Below are positions 17,334 to 26,138 of a stretch of 64,000 bases of DNA, piece by piece. Numbering within the stretch: the first letter of the stretch is position 1; each line of letters begins with the position of its first letter. The DNA lies in NCBI RefSeq assembly GCF_001665535.1, contig NZ_LZSQ01000084.1, positions 1 to 64,000 of the forward strand, written 5' to 3'. The translations under genes and the position numbers were made by a program. The DNA is from Mycobacterium sp. 852002-51961_SCH5331710. GTDB taxonomy: Bacteria > Actinomycetota > Actinomycetes > Mycobacteriales > Mycobacteriaceae. The notes under the pieces were generated by a model, which had not been told where the DNA came from, did not search any database, and saw only the letters and a list, made by a program, of their open reading frames with translations.

Positions 17334-17413
17334 AGCGTGCGCACGGTCGCGGGGCCGCGAAAGTGCGCAGAGTGCTGATTTTTCGCGGTGTGTCGTGTGC
17401 AGACACGCACGCT
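17334..17413. repeat. 80-nt hairpin in the 331-bp kinase/membrane-protein intergenic region
   Basis: Outer arms AGCGTGCG (17334-17341) and CGCACGCT (17406-17413) enclose an inner perfect 8-bp stem CCGCGAAA (17355-17362) and TTTCGCGG (17381-17388). It occupies the divergent space 17152-17482, where the promoters of both neighbours must lie. Apart from this hairpin, and GGGAGG before the next start, I see no gene in that space. Confidence 0.55.
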
Positions 17414-17482
17414 CGCGGAAGGTGGGCAACAGGTTTGGATGGGCGGGGACGGTCAATTCCTCGGGCGACCGAGGGAGGCACC

Positions 17483-18070
17483 ATGCAGACGGTCCAATGC
17501 GGATGGTGGCGCTGGCGGATGACCCAGGCGATCGGTCGCAATCCCCTGGTCCGGATGACCGACCGCGTCGAGACCCTCGTGATCGTGATGGCGGTGATGG
17601 CCTCGCTGATCGCCATACCGGTGGCCGGGGCGATGGCCACCGCGATCCACGAAGAGCGGGGCCGCGCGTATGTCGCCGAAGCGCAGCACCGGCAAACCGT
17701 CACGGCCACCGTCACCGCGACGAGCGCGACGCTTCGAGGCACCGATGTGGCTGTTGTACAAGCCAATTGGCAGTTCGCAGGTGTTCAACGCACGGAGCGC
17801 TTCCGCTGGGACCAGCCGGTGAAGGCGGGGCAGACGATCCAGATCTCGGTCTACCCCGATGGTCGCCGGGCGCCGCCACTGGACCCGTGGTGGCGCGCCG
17901 GGGTCGACGCCTCGGTCGCGGCGGTGTCGTTCTGGCTCGCGGTGACGGCGGTGTCGGCGATGCTCGTCGCCGTCGCGAGGCCATGCCTGAGGCGGATGCG
18001 CTATGCGGCCTGGGACCGCGACATCGCCAGCCTGGCCGACGGTGGCGGCACGCAGCACCGGCGCCCCTGA
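17483..18070 (+). CDS. two-helix mycobacterial membrane protein of unknown function
   Basis: The 195-residue protein starts at ATG 17483 with GGGAGG six bases upstream. Two hydrophobic helices (about residues 28-52, LVIVMAVMASLIAIPVAGAM, and about 144-168) flank a ~90-residue domain predicted outside the membrane, containing TVTATVTATSATLRG and VQANWQFAG. This layout recurs in uncharacterised mycobacterial membrane proteins. No enzymatic motif is seen. It is divergent from the receptor kinase, which may hint at a shared signal, but that is inference. Confidence 0.75.
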   Translation: MQTVQCGWWRWRMTQAIGRNPLVRMTDRVETLVIVMAVMASLIAIPVAGAMATAIHEERGRAYVAEAQHRQTVTATVTATSATLRGTDVAVVQANWQFAGVQRTERFRWDQPVKAGQTIQISVYPDGRRAPPLDPWWRAGVDASVAAVSFWLAVTAVSAMLVAVARPCLRRMRYAAWDRDIASLADGGGTQHRRP

Positions 18071-18135
18071 CCGCACCGCCGGGCCCGCGAGGCATCCGAG
18101 GTTTGAGCTTTGCCCTCGGTGGTAAAAGCACCGGC

Positions 18136-18624
18136 ATGTTGACCAACCTGAAGAAGTATTCACCGCTTTTGGTGGCCGGCGCGGCGGCAGCCGCGATCGC
18201 AGCCGCGCCTGCTGGCTTTGCTTCGCCGTCGTTCGTTCCGACCGGTGGCCCCTCGGGCTGCGTCGACTCCGCAGGCACGGGTTGCGCCGGTCCGGCGCCC
18301 GCACCCGCTCCGGCCCCCGCGCCGGGTGTGTGGACGCCGCCGCCTCCCGGCGCTCCCGCTGCTGCGGGCGCCGTTCCGGGTGGACCGGCCGGGGTTGCCG
18401 GACCCGAGGGCGCTGCGGGTGCCATTCCCGGCGGCCCGGCGGGTGCTGCCGGACCGGAAGGCGCGACCGGCGCCATCCCCGGCGGACCGGGCGGCACGGC
18501 CGGACCGCAGGGCGCCGCAGGTGCGATTCCCGGCGGGCCATCCGGCGCAGCAGGCCCGCAGGGCGCCGCCGGCTGTATCCCCGGAGTCGGTTGCGGCAGC
18601 GTGCCGGCGACCGACGTCCCCTGA
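18136..18624 (+). CDS. exported Ala/Pro/Gly-rich protein with collagen-like repeats
   Basis: 162 residues from ATG 18136. A signal peptide is evident: LKKYSP then LLVAGAAAAAIAAAPAG, with cleavage likely after GFAS. The mature chain has a short Cys pair (CVDSAGTGC), a Pro/Ala linker, four tandem 17-residue units rich in G-x-x triplets, and a C-terminal Cys pair (CIPGVGC). The two Cys pairs could form disulfides outside the cell. Composition suggests an elongated surface or secreted structural protein. No named family is recognised. Confidence 0.8.
   Translation: MLTNLKKYSPLLVAGAAAAAIAAAPAGFASPSFVPTGGPSGCVDSAGTGCAGPAPAPAPAPAPGVWTPPPPGAPAAAGAVPGGPAGVAGPEGAAGAIPGGPAGAAGPEGATGAIPGGPGGTAGPQGAAGAIPGGPSGAAGPQGAAGCIPGVGCGSVPATDVP
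18385..18588 (+). repeat. four tandem 17-codon collagen-like repeats
   Basis: Residues 84-100, 101-117, 118-134 and 135-151 follow the consensus P-x-G-x-AGP-(E/Q)-GAxGxIPGG. Units 1 and 2 carry GPEG, units 3 and 4 GPQG, so the array probably grew by pairwise duplication. The last unit replaces Ala with Cys and ends GV. Confidence 0.85.
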
Positions 18625-20010
18625 TCAGTTCTGATTCGCGGGTGACGTGTCGGCGGTGGCGGGTCTTGATGCAGCTTGACCCGCCGCCGTCGGCACGGCA
18701 ATCTTTCTCGCCGACACGGTGATTCGTGCGCCGCGGTGCGGCGTCATGATCACGTGCTTGAGCTTCTGCCGCTCTCCGGCGGAAGTGGTGGTCGCCAGCT
18801 CGACGCGGCGTAGCACCTCCCCCAGCACCACGCGCATCTCCACCATCGCGAATCCCGCACCCAGACAACGCCGATTGCCGCCGCCGAACGGCAGCCACGT
18901 CGTCGGGCTCAGCGTCGCACCGACCATCCGATCCGGGTCGAAGCGGTCGGGGTCGGGATAGATGTCGGCGTCGTCGTGCACGAGCGTGATGCTCGGAACC
19001 ACCATGACGCCCGCGGGTAGCCGGTGGCCGGCAATCTCGACCGGCTCGGTGAGGATCCGACCGACGTCGGGCACGACTGGGCGGTTGCGCAGCGTCTCCT
19101 TGGCGATCGCATCGAGATACTCGTCGTCGCCGGATTCGGCCGCCCGCACCGCTTTTGCGAGCACATCGGGGTGGCGAGTCAACCGCTCCAAGGCCCAGGA
19201 CAACCCGGTCGCCGTGGTGTCATGCCCGGCGACCAGCAGCGTCATCAACTGGTCGCGCAGCTCGCGGTCGCTCATCCCGGCGCCGTCGTCCACCCCGGCC
19301 CGCACCAGCATGGCGAGCGCATCGGTTCGGGTGTCGAGGTCGGGATCGGCACGCCGGTCGGCGATCTCGGCGTACAACAGCTCGTCGGCGTGGTGCATGT
19401 TGCTCTGCAACCGTTGCCACAAGCGGTGTTTCAACAGCTTGGGCTTCATGAGTGCGATCGACGCCCACGGCCCGATGTTCAGCAGCTTCGGCATCACCTC
19501 ACGCAACGCAGCCAGTCGAACGGGGTCGCTGGCGCCGATCACGGTCCGCAGGATCACCTCGAGGGTGATCTCCGACATCTTCGGCGCGACCGGGAACGGC
19601 TTGCCGACCGGCCATCCGGCGATGTTCTCCGCCGCGATCTCGGCCATCACACCTGCCTGGCCCGCCACCGCGTCACGGTGGAACGGCGCCATCATCAACC
19701 GCCGGCGTTCGCGGTGCACCTCGTCGTCGACGACCAGCACCGAACTGTCCCCCAGCAGCCCGACCAGCATCGAATTCGCTTCGCCCGCATGGTAGATCCG
19801 CGGGTCACCGGCGAAGACGGTCTTGATGTCAGCCGGGTCGGCGAGGTAGACCATCGAGCCGACCATGGAGTTCGTCAACGTGAACACCTTGCCGTAGCGG
19901 CGCTCGCACAGCGAGACCATTTGCGGCCACCACCGCATCATCAGCAACAGGATCGCGAACGATGGCAGCCGCGGGCCCGGCGGTAGAGCCGACGTCGTTG
20001 TTGGACTCAT
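18625..20010 (-). CDS. cytochrome P450
   Basis: The 461-residue P450 starts MSPTTTSALPPGPRLPSF. The I-helix oxygen-activation motif is AGHDTTATG, the K-helix is KETLRNRP (ExxR), and the heme ligand Cys lies in LPFGGGNRRCLGAGFA. The proline-rich start and a hydrophobic stretch (FAILLLMMRWW) resemble mycobacterial CYP135/CYP138-type enzymes, though I cannot assign the family reliably. No ferredoxin or reductase is adjacent. It ends convergently with the collagen-like gene (directly abutting) and is divergent from the oxidoreductase pair, which could share a substrate. Confidence 0.93.
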   Translation of the reverse strand: MSPTTTSALPPGPRLPSFAILLLMMRWWPQMVSLCERRYGKVFTLTNSMVGSMVYLADPADIKTVFAGDPRIYHAGEANSMLVGLLGDSSVLVVDDEVHRERRRLMMAPFHRDAVAGQAGVMAEIAAENIAGWPVGKPFPVAPKMSEITLEVILRTVIGASDPVRLAALREVMPKLLNIGPWASIALMKPKLLKHRLWQRLQSNMHHADELLYAEIADRRADPDLDTRTDALAMLVRAGVDDGAGMSDRELRDQLMTLLVAGHDTTATGLSWALERLTRHPDVLAKAVRAAESGDDEYLDAIAKETLRNRPVVPDVGRILTEPVEIAGHRLPAGVMVVPSITLVHDDADIYPDPDRFDPDRMVGATLSPTTWLPFGGGNRRCLGAGFAMVEMRVVLGEVLRRVELATTTSAGERQKLKHVIMTPHRGARITVSARKIAVPTAAGQAASRPATADTSPANQN

Positions 20011-20136
20011 GCCTAATAGCGTACGAGCGGCGTGCGTGAAATGGAACAGCTGTCGCCCATCGCTTTGTGACGTATCCCCCGCATAACACCGTCAGCACCG
20101 GGTAGCCCGCTCGTGAACCAATACGGAAGGAAACAC

Positions 20137-21054
20137 ATGCGCGCCGCAGTGCTCGAAGCGCCCGGAAAGACGCCGACGGTCAAGGACTTCGACGAACCCG
20201 ATGGCCCCGACGTCGTCGACGTCCGCCTCGCCGGCTGCAATCCGGTCGATCTGGCTTTGGCCTCCGGCCAGATGGGCGAACCCGTGACCCCGTCGGTCGT
20301 GGGCAAGGAAGGCATCGGCACCACATCCGACGGCAAGCGAGTGTATTTCGATTCGCCACCGGCGCCGTTCGGGTCCTGGGCCCAGCGGTGTCGCGTCGAT
20401 CCCGCGCTGACGTTTCCCGTTCCCGACGGCGTCGACGACGATCTGGCCGTGGCGCTCGGCATCGCGGGCCTGGCGGCGTGGCTGCCGTTGACCCGGCACG
20501 CCGACGTCTCGGGCGGCAAGACCGTCCTGGTGCTCGGCGCCACCGGAGTGGTGGGCCACATCGCCGTGCAGGCCGCCAAGCTACTCGGCGCAGGCCGGGT
20601 GGTCGGCGCCGGCCGCAACCCCGACGCACTGGACAAGGCGCGCAGTCTCGGTGCGGACGCCGTGGTCCGCCTCGGCGAGCGTGACGACGCCGCGGCGCTC
20701 GAGAAAGAGGCCGGCGACGGCTACAACGTCGTCCTCGACATGATCTACGGCGACCCGTTTCTCGCGGCGCTCGACGCAACCGCCGTCGGCGCGACGCTGA
20801 TCACCGTCGGTCAGGGCGCCGGACCGACCGCGGCCGCCCCGTTCGCCAAGCTGATGGGCCGCACCCACATCGGCCACATGAACAACCTGATGGGCGCCGA
20901 CGTGATGCGCTCAGGCTACGAAGAACTCCTCAAGCACGCCGCCGACGGGCGTATCGCCGTCGACACCGAGCGCTATCCCCTCGACGAGGCTCCCCGCGCC
21001 TGGCAGGCCCAGGCCGACGGTCCGCACACCAAGATCGGAATCGAGATCTCATGA
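20137..21054 (+). CDS. MDR-superfamily NAD(P)-dependent oxidoreductase
   Basis: A 305-residue protein from ATG 20137 with AAGGAAA upstream. The N-terminal GroES-like fold starts MRAAVLEAPGKTPTVKDFDE; the Rossmann fold has VLVLGATGVVGHIAVQAAKLLG. The zinc ligands of classical alcohol dehydrogenases are not evident, so it is more like quinone oxidoreductase or enoyl reductase. Its stop overlaps the aldehyde dehydrogenase start (ATGA), so the two enzymes are probably co-translated and act in one pathway. Substrate unknown. Confidence 0.85.
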   Translation: MRAAVLEAPGKTPTVKDFDEPDGPDVVDVRLAGCNPVDLALASGQMGEPVTPSVVGKEGIGTTSDGKRVYFDSPPAPFGSWAQRCRVDPALTFPVPDGVDDDLAVALGIAGLAAWLPLTRHADVSGGKTVLVLGATGVVGHIAVQAAKLLGAGRVVGAGRNPDALDKARSLGADAVVRLGERDDAAALEKEAGDGYNVVLDMIYGDPFLAALDATAVGATLITVGQGAGPTAAAPFAKLMGRTHIGHMNNLMGADVMRSGYEELLKHAADGRIAVDTERYPLDEAPRAWQAQADGPHTKIGIEIS

Positions 21055-22508
21055 GCACCTACCCCGATTTCGACAGCATGCCGATCGGCAAGCAGTGGCG
21101 CGGCGGCTCGTCCGGCAAGACCAAGCAGGACACCGACCCCTACACCGGCGACGTGCTGACCGAAATCCCACAGGCCGACGCCGACGACCTCGACGAGGCC
21201 TATGCGATTGCCGAGGAGGCGCAACGGGATTGGGCTGCACAACCACCCATGGCCCGCGCGGAGGTGATGCGCAACGCCGCCGACGTGATGGGCGCCCGCA
21301 AGGACGAGATCACCGACTGGCTGATCCGCGAGTCCGGCGGCACCGTCGCCAAGGCCGAACTCGAGTGGAGCCTGGTGCGTTCGGTGCTGTGGGAGGCCGC
21401 CTCGATGCCTCACCACGTGGAGGGCAAGATCATGCCCTCCGACATCCCGGGCAAGGAGAGCCGCATCTACCGCGAGCCCGTCGGCGTCGTCGCGGTGATC
21501 TCGCCGTGGAACTTCCCGATGCAACTGTCCAACCGCTCCGTGGCGCCCGCGCTGGCGGTCGGCAACGCGGTGGTGCTCAAACCGGCGGGCGACACCCCGG
21601 TCACCGGCGGCCTGCTGCTCGCGCGAATCCTCGAAGAAGCCGGCCTGCCGCCGGGCCTGTTGTCGGTGGTCGTCGGCTCCGGCTCGGACATCGGCGATGC
21701 GATCGTGCAGCATCCGACACCGCGCGTCGTCTCGTTCACCGGCTCCACGCCCGTCGGCGAGGGCATCGCCGCGAAGGCCGGCATCAAGCGCACCGCGCTC
21801 GAACTCGGCGGCAACGGTCCGATCGTCGTGCTCGAGGACGCCGACCTGGACCTCGCCGTGCGCGCGGCGGTGTTCGGCTCGTTCTTCCACCAGGGTCAGA
21901 TCTGCATGATCGGCAACCGCACGATCGTCGACGCCCGCGTGTTCGACGAGTTCCTCGAGCGCTTCGTCGACCGGACCAAACAGCTGAAGGTCGGCGATCC
22001 CCGCGATCCGGACACCCAGCTCGGGCCGATCATCAACACCTCGCAGCTCGAGTCCATCCAGGACAAGCTCGAGCGCGCCCGCAACGACGGCGCGTCGCTG
22101 CTGACCGGCGGCGATCCCTTCGGTCCGACCGGCCAGTGCCTGCCCCCGCACATCCTCACCGGCTCCAACGACGTGGCGACCGCGCGCGAGGAGGTGTTCG
22201 GCCCGGTGATGACCGTCATCCGCGCCGACGGCGACGAGGACGCGCTACGGCTGGCCAACGCCACCGAGTACGGGCTGTCGTCGGCGGTGTTCAGCCGCGA
22301 CGTCGAGCGCGCCGTGCGCTTCGCCCGCCGCATCGACACCGGCATGACCCACGTCAACGACGCGCCGGTCAACGACGACGCCAACACCGCGTTCGGCGGG
22401 GAGAAGGCGTCCGGCATCGGCCGGTTCGGCGGCCAGTGGGCCGTCGACGAGTTCACCACCGAACACTGGATCTCCGTCCAGCACGAGCCGAGGCAGTACG
22501 CGATCTGA
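21051..22508 (+). CDS. NAD(P)-dependent aldehyde dehydrogenase
   Basis: 485 residues; the start overlaps the preceding stop by four bases. ALDH motifs are present in order: VISPWNFPMQLSNRS, the cofactor-binding KPAGDTPVTG, VVSFTGSTPVGEG, the general base Glu in LELGGNGP and the nucleophile Cys in FHQGQICMIGNR. The sequence most resembles benzaldehyde/vanillin-type aldehyde dehydrogenases, but the substrate is not proven. With the coupled MDR enzyme it could form an alcohol-to-acid or enoyl/aldehyde oxidation step, possibly downstream of the divergent P450. Confidence 0.92.
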   Translation: MSTYPDFDSMPIGKQWRGGSSGKTKQDTDPYTGDVLTEIPQADADDLDEAYAIAEEAQRDWAAQPPMARAEVMRNAADVMGARKDEITDWLIRESGGTVAKAELEWSLVRSVLWEAASMPHHVEGKIMPSDIPGKESRIYREPVGVVAVISPWNFPMQLSNRSVAPALAVGNAVVLKPAGDTPVTGGLLLARILEEAGLPPGLLSVVVGSGSDIGDAIVQHPTPRVVSFTGSTPVGEGIAAKAGIKRTALELGGNGPIVVLEDADLDLAVRAAVFGSFFHQGQICMIGNRTIVDARVFDEFLERFVDRTKQLKVGDPRDPDTQLGPIINTSQLESIQDKLERARNDGASLLTGGDPFGPTGQCLPPHILTGSNDVATAREEVFGPVMTVIRADGDEDALRLANATEYGLSSAVFSRDVERAVRFARRIDTGMTHVNDAPVNDDANTAFGGEKASGIGRFGGQWAVDEFTTEHWISVQHEPRQYAI

Positions 22509-22533
22509 TCTCGAGGTCCCCGATCGGCCAATG

Positions 22534-22558
22534 AGCCGTTTCCGACCGGTCAACGGCT
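22534..22558 (+). terminator. hairpin after the aldehyde dehydrogenase gene
   Basis: AGCCGTT (22534-22540) and AACGGCT (22552-22558) form a 7-bp stem around an 11-nt loop. There is no T-run, as is common for mycobacterial terminator-like hairpins. It sits in the 105-bp space before the next gene; a terminator role is inferred from position. Confidence 0.35.
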
Positions 22559-22613
22559 AAGTTGTCGGCGGGTCGCTACCGACGTGGCCCCGGATCGGGA
22601 AGATCGTTGATAC

Positions 22614-24989
22614 ATGCGCGTTGACGGACGGGACATCACCGTCTCGGGCAGCCTGCTGCAACCGTTGACGCGGCGCACCAACGACATCGTCCGCGTTGTG
22701 CTGGCCGCGCTGTTCCTCGCGGTCGTCATCACCGGATCCGTGATCACCCGCAACGAGTGGGTGGCGCTCGAACGTTCGATCTCCGAGATCGTCGCGGTGC
22801 TGACCCCGACCCAGGCCAACCTGGTCTACCTCGTCTACGGCGTCGCGATCGTCGCGCTGCCGTTCGTGATCCTGGTCAGCCTGATCCTCTCGCGCCAGTG
22901 GAAGCTGCTCGGCGCCTACGCCGCGGCCGCCGCCATCGCCGGATCCGCGCTGTCCATCAGCGGTTTCGGGCTGACCGCGCCGCGCTGGCACTTCGACCTG
23001 TCGGACCGGCTCGACACGTTCGCCTCGCAGTTCGTCGACGACCCGCGCTGGATCGCGATGCTGGCCGCGGTGCTCACCGTCTCCGGTCCGTGGCTGCCGG
23101 CTCGCTGGCGACGCTGGTGGTGGACGCTGCTGTTGGCATTCGTGCCGATCCACCTGGTGGTCAGCGCGGTCGTTCCGGCCCGCTCACTCGTGGGGCTGGC
23201 CGCCGGCTGGTTCGTCGGCGCGCTGGTGGTGCTCGTCGTGGGCACCCCCGGGCTGGAGGTGCCGCTCGACGGTGCCGTGCGGGCGATGGCAGGGCGCGGT
23301 TGCGTCGTCACCGGCCTACGGGTGCTGCGGCCGGCCGGCGCCGGACCACTGGTGCTCAACGCGACCTGCGAGGAGCAGCAGGCCACGGCGGTGATGGAGC
23401 TGTACGGCCCGCACCAGCGCGGCGGCGGTGTGCTGCTGCAGCTGTGGCGCAAGGTGCGGTTCCGCGACCGCGAGACCGCGCCGCTGCACGCGTCGATGCG
23501 CCGCCTCGTCGAACACCGCGCGCTGATGGCCATCGCGATCGGCGAGCTCAAGATCGCCAACACCTCCACGATCGCCGTCGCCGCCCTGGACCGCGGCTGG
23601 ACGCTGTACGCGCACACCCCGCCCCGCGGCATCCCGATCAGCGAATGTGTGGACTCGATGCCCGTCAGCCGGGTGTGGGAGTCGCTGCGCGAACTGCACG
23701 ACTGCCAGATCTCGCACGGTGACCTGCGCAGCAGCGAGATCACCGTCGACGACGACGCGGTGCTGTTCGGTGGCTTCGACAACGCCGAGTACGGCGCCAC
23801 CGACGCCCAGCTGCGCAGCGACATCGCCCAGCTGCTGGTGACGACGACACATCTCTACGACGCGCAGTCGGCGGTGCGGGCCGCGATCGACGCATTCGGC
23901 AAGGACACGGTGCTGAGCGCGTCGCGGCGGCTGACCATGGCTGCGGTGCCATTGCGTATCCGCAATTCGGTGACCGGCGCCAAGGTCGTCATCTCCGCCG
24001 CCCGCGACGAGGTCAAGCGCCAGGCCCGCGTCGACGAGATCCGCGCCGAGACGGTCACGCGTTTCACCCGCAGCCAGGTGATCCAGCTGGTGCTGCTGGC
24101 CGCACTGGTTTACGTCGCCTACCCGTTCCTGTCCTCGGTGCCGACGTTCATCACCGAACTGCGCACGGCGAACTGGTGGTGGGCACTGCTGGGCCTTGCC
24201 GCGTCGAGTTTGACGTATCTCGGTGCGGCAGCGGCACTTTGGGCCTGCGCCGACGGGCTGGTCAGCCTGTGGGGACTGGTCGTCATGCAGGTGGCCAACA
24301 AGTTCGCCGCGACGACGACGCCCGCCGGTGTGGGAGGACTGGCGCTGTCGGCGCGCTATCTGCAGAAGGGCGGCGTCAGCCCGATGCGCGCGACGACCGC
24401 CGTTGCGCTGCAGCAGTCGGTTCAGGTGATCACCCACCTGGGGCTGCTCATCTTCTTCTCCACTGCGGCGGGCGTGTCGGCGGACCTGTCGCGCTTCGTT
24501 CCGAACGTGACGCTGCTGTATCTGATCGGCGGGCTGCTGCTCGGGCTGGTCGGCACGTTCCTGTTGGTGCCGAAGCTGCGGCGGTGGTTGGCGACGGCGG
24601 TGCGGCCCCGGCTCGAGGAGGTCGTCGGCCACCTCATCGCGCTCGCGCGGGAACCGCGGCGGCTGGCGGTGATCATGGCCGGGTGTGCGGCCACGACGCT
24701 GGGCAACGCGTTCGCGCTGTGGGCCGCGATCGAGGCGTTCGGGGGCGACACCTCGTTCGTCACGGTGACGGTGGTGACAATGGTCGGCGGCACGCTGGCT
24801 TCGGCCGCGCCGACGCCCGGCGGAATCGGGGCCGTGGAGGCGGCGCTGATCGGCGGATTGGCCGCGTTCGGCATGGCCGCATCGGTCGCCGTGCCGTCGG
24901 TTCTGCTGTATCGGGTGCTGACGACGTGGCTGCCGGTGTTCGTCGGTTGGCAGGTGATGCGCTGGATGACCAGGAATTCGAAAATCTAG
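22614..24989 (+). CDS. large flippase-like (LPG synthase TM family) membrane protein with kinase-like middle domain
   Basis: 791 residues from ATG 22614. The N-terminal ~220 residues hold about six helices. The middle (about 225-480) is soluble and kinase-like: ISHGDLRSSEITVDDDAVLFGGFDNAEYG echoes the HGDLxxxN and DFG loops of ABC1/aminoglycoside-type kinases, but the Asn is Glu and DFG is GGFD, so it is probably a pseudokinase. The C-terminal ~300 residues match the lysylphosphatidylglycerol synthase transmembrane region/flippase-like family (ANKFAATTTPAGVGGLALSA, SAAPTPGGIGAVEAALIGG). A homologous ~790-residue protein is, as I recall, Rv0585c. A role in lipid translocation is inferred only. 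Confidence 0.8.
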   Translation: MRVDGRDITVSGSLLQPLTRRTNDIVRVVLAALFLAVVITGSVITRNEWVALERSISEIVAVLTPTQANLVYLVYGVAIVALPFVILVSLILSRQWKLLGAYAAAAAIAGSALSISGFGLTAPRWHFDLSDRLDTFASQFVDDPRWIAMLAAVLTVSGPWLPARWRRWWWTLLLAFVPIHLVVSAVVPARSLVGLAAGWFVGALVVLVVGTPGLEVPLDGAVRAMAGRGCVVTGLRVLRPAGAGPLVLNATCEEQQATAVMELYGPHQRGGGVLLQLWRKVRFRDRETAPLHASMRRLVEHRALMAIAIGELKIANTSTIAVAALDRGWTLYAHTPPRGIPISECVDSMPVSRVWESLRELHDCQISHGDLRSSEITVDDDAVLFGGFDNAEYGATDAQLRSDIAQLLVTTTHLYDAQSAVRAAIDAFGKDTVLSASRRLTMAAVPLRIRNSVTGAKVVISAARDEVKRQARVDEIRAETVTRFTRSQVIQLVLLAALVYVAYPFLSSVPTFITELRTANWWWALLGLAASSLTYLGAAAALWACADGLVSLWGLVVMQVANKFAATTTPAGVGGLALSARYLQKGGVSPMRATTAVALQQSVQVITHLGLLIFFSTAAGVSADLSRFVPNVTLLYLIGGLLLGLVGTFLLVPKLRRWLATAVRPRLEEVVGHLIALAREPRRLAVIMAGCAATTLGNAFALWAAIEAFGGDTSFVTVTVVTMVGGTLASAAPTPGGIGAVEAALIGGLAAFGMAASVAVPSVLLYRVLTTWLPVFVGWQVMRWMTRNSKI

Positions 24990-25113
24990 GGCAAATGTCG
25001 TGGTGCCACCCCCCGACACCGTCATCGTCGGAGGTACTGTTTCTCACATCGTGTCGAACAGAACTGCGCGATTAGCCGAATATTCGTCCGTCGATCAGTT
25101 TTAAGGGTGGACC

Positions 25114-26058
25114 GTGGCAGGAACCTCAGATACACAGCAGAGCTCGACACCGCAGGCGCAGTCGAAGTGGCTGTCCAAATCCGCGTCGGAGACCCGTGGT
25201 TCGGACAAGAAGGAAGTCCAGTTCCACTACGACATCTCCAACGAGTTCTTCAGGCTGTGGCAGGACCCCTCGCAGACCTACAGCTGCGCATACTTCGAGA
25301 AGGATGACTACACCCTCGAACAGGCGCAGCGGGCGAAGGTCGATCTCTCGCTCGGAAAGCTGGGCCTGCAGCCCGGTATGACGCTGCTGGACATCGGCTG
25401 CGGCTGGGGCTCGACGATCCAGCGGGCGGTGGAGAAGTACGACGTCAACGTGATCGGTTTGACGCTCTCGGAGAACCAGAAGCGCCACATCGAGGAAAAC
25501 CGGTTCGCCAACATCAAGAGCGACCGCAAGATGGAAGTTCGCCTGCAGCCGTGGGAGGAATTCGAAGGCCGCGTCGACCGGATCGTGTCGATCGGTGCGT
25601 TCGAGCACTTCGGCTTCAACAAGTACGACGACTACTTCAAGAAGACCTTCAGCTGGATGCCCGACGACGGCGTGATGATGCTACACACGATCATCATTCC
25701 CGAGGATGAGGAGATCAAGGCAAAAGGCCTGCCGCTGACCATGTCCCGGGTGAGATTCATCAAGTTCATCATGGACGAGATCTACCCCGGCGGACGTTTG
25801 CCACTGGCATCGATGGTGCGCGAGCACGCAAACAAGGCGGGCTACACCGTCACCCGCGAGCAGCACCTGCAGCCGCACTACGTCAAGACGCTCGATACCT
25901 GGGCAGCGAACCTCGAAGCCAAGAAAGACGAGGCGATCGCGATCACCTCCGAGCAGATCTACGAGCGTTTCCGCAAATACTTGACCGGTTGTGCCGATCT
26001 TTTCCGCGACGGGTACACCGACGTCGCTCAGTTCACGTGCGAGAAGGCGGCTGCTTAG
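25114..26058 (+). CDS. mycolic acid cyclopropane synthase / methyltransferase (CmaA/MmaA/PcaA family)
   Basis: 314 residues from GTG 25114 (AAGGGTGG upstream). It carries a Ser/Gln-rich N-terminal extension of about 30 residues before [15 protein letters not shown]. The SAM site is [11 protein letters not shown] and the bicarbonate-binding segment SIGAFEHFG is intact, including the Glu equivalent to CmaA1 Glu140. [10 protein letters not shown] and YPGGRLP are also family hallmarks. Such enzymes add methyl carbon to double bonds of meromycolate chains. The exact reaction (cis-cyclopropane, trans-cyclopropane or methyl branch) cannot be assigned. It is followed by a paralogue in the same direction. 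Confidence 0.92.
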   Translation: MAGTSDTQQSSTPQAQSKWLSKSASETRGSDKKEVQFHYDISNEFFRLWQDPSQTYSCAYFEKDDYTLEQAQRAKVDLSLGKLGLQPGMTLLDIGCGWGSTIQRAVEKYDVNVIGLTLSENQKRHIEENRFANIKSDRKMEVRLQPWEEFEGRVDRIVSIGAFEHFGFNKYDDYFKKTFSWMPDDGVMMLHTIIIPEDEEIKAKGLPLTMSRVRFIKFIMDEIYPGGRLPLASMVREHANKAGYTVTREQHLQPHYVKTLDTWAANLEAKKDEAIAITSEQIYERFRKYLTGCADLFRDGYTDVAQFTCEKAAA

Positions 26059-26138
26059 CCGTGTTAGCGAAAGTGCGATATAAAGCTTGGTCGTTACGGG
26101 GTCGTCGGGGTCGCGTAATCGCATAGGAGGCCAAAGAG

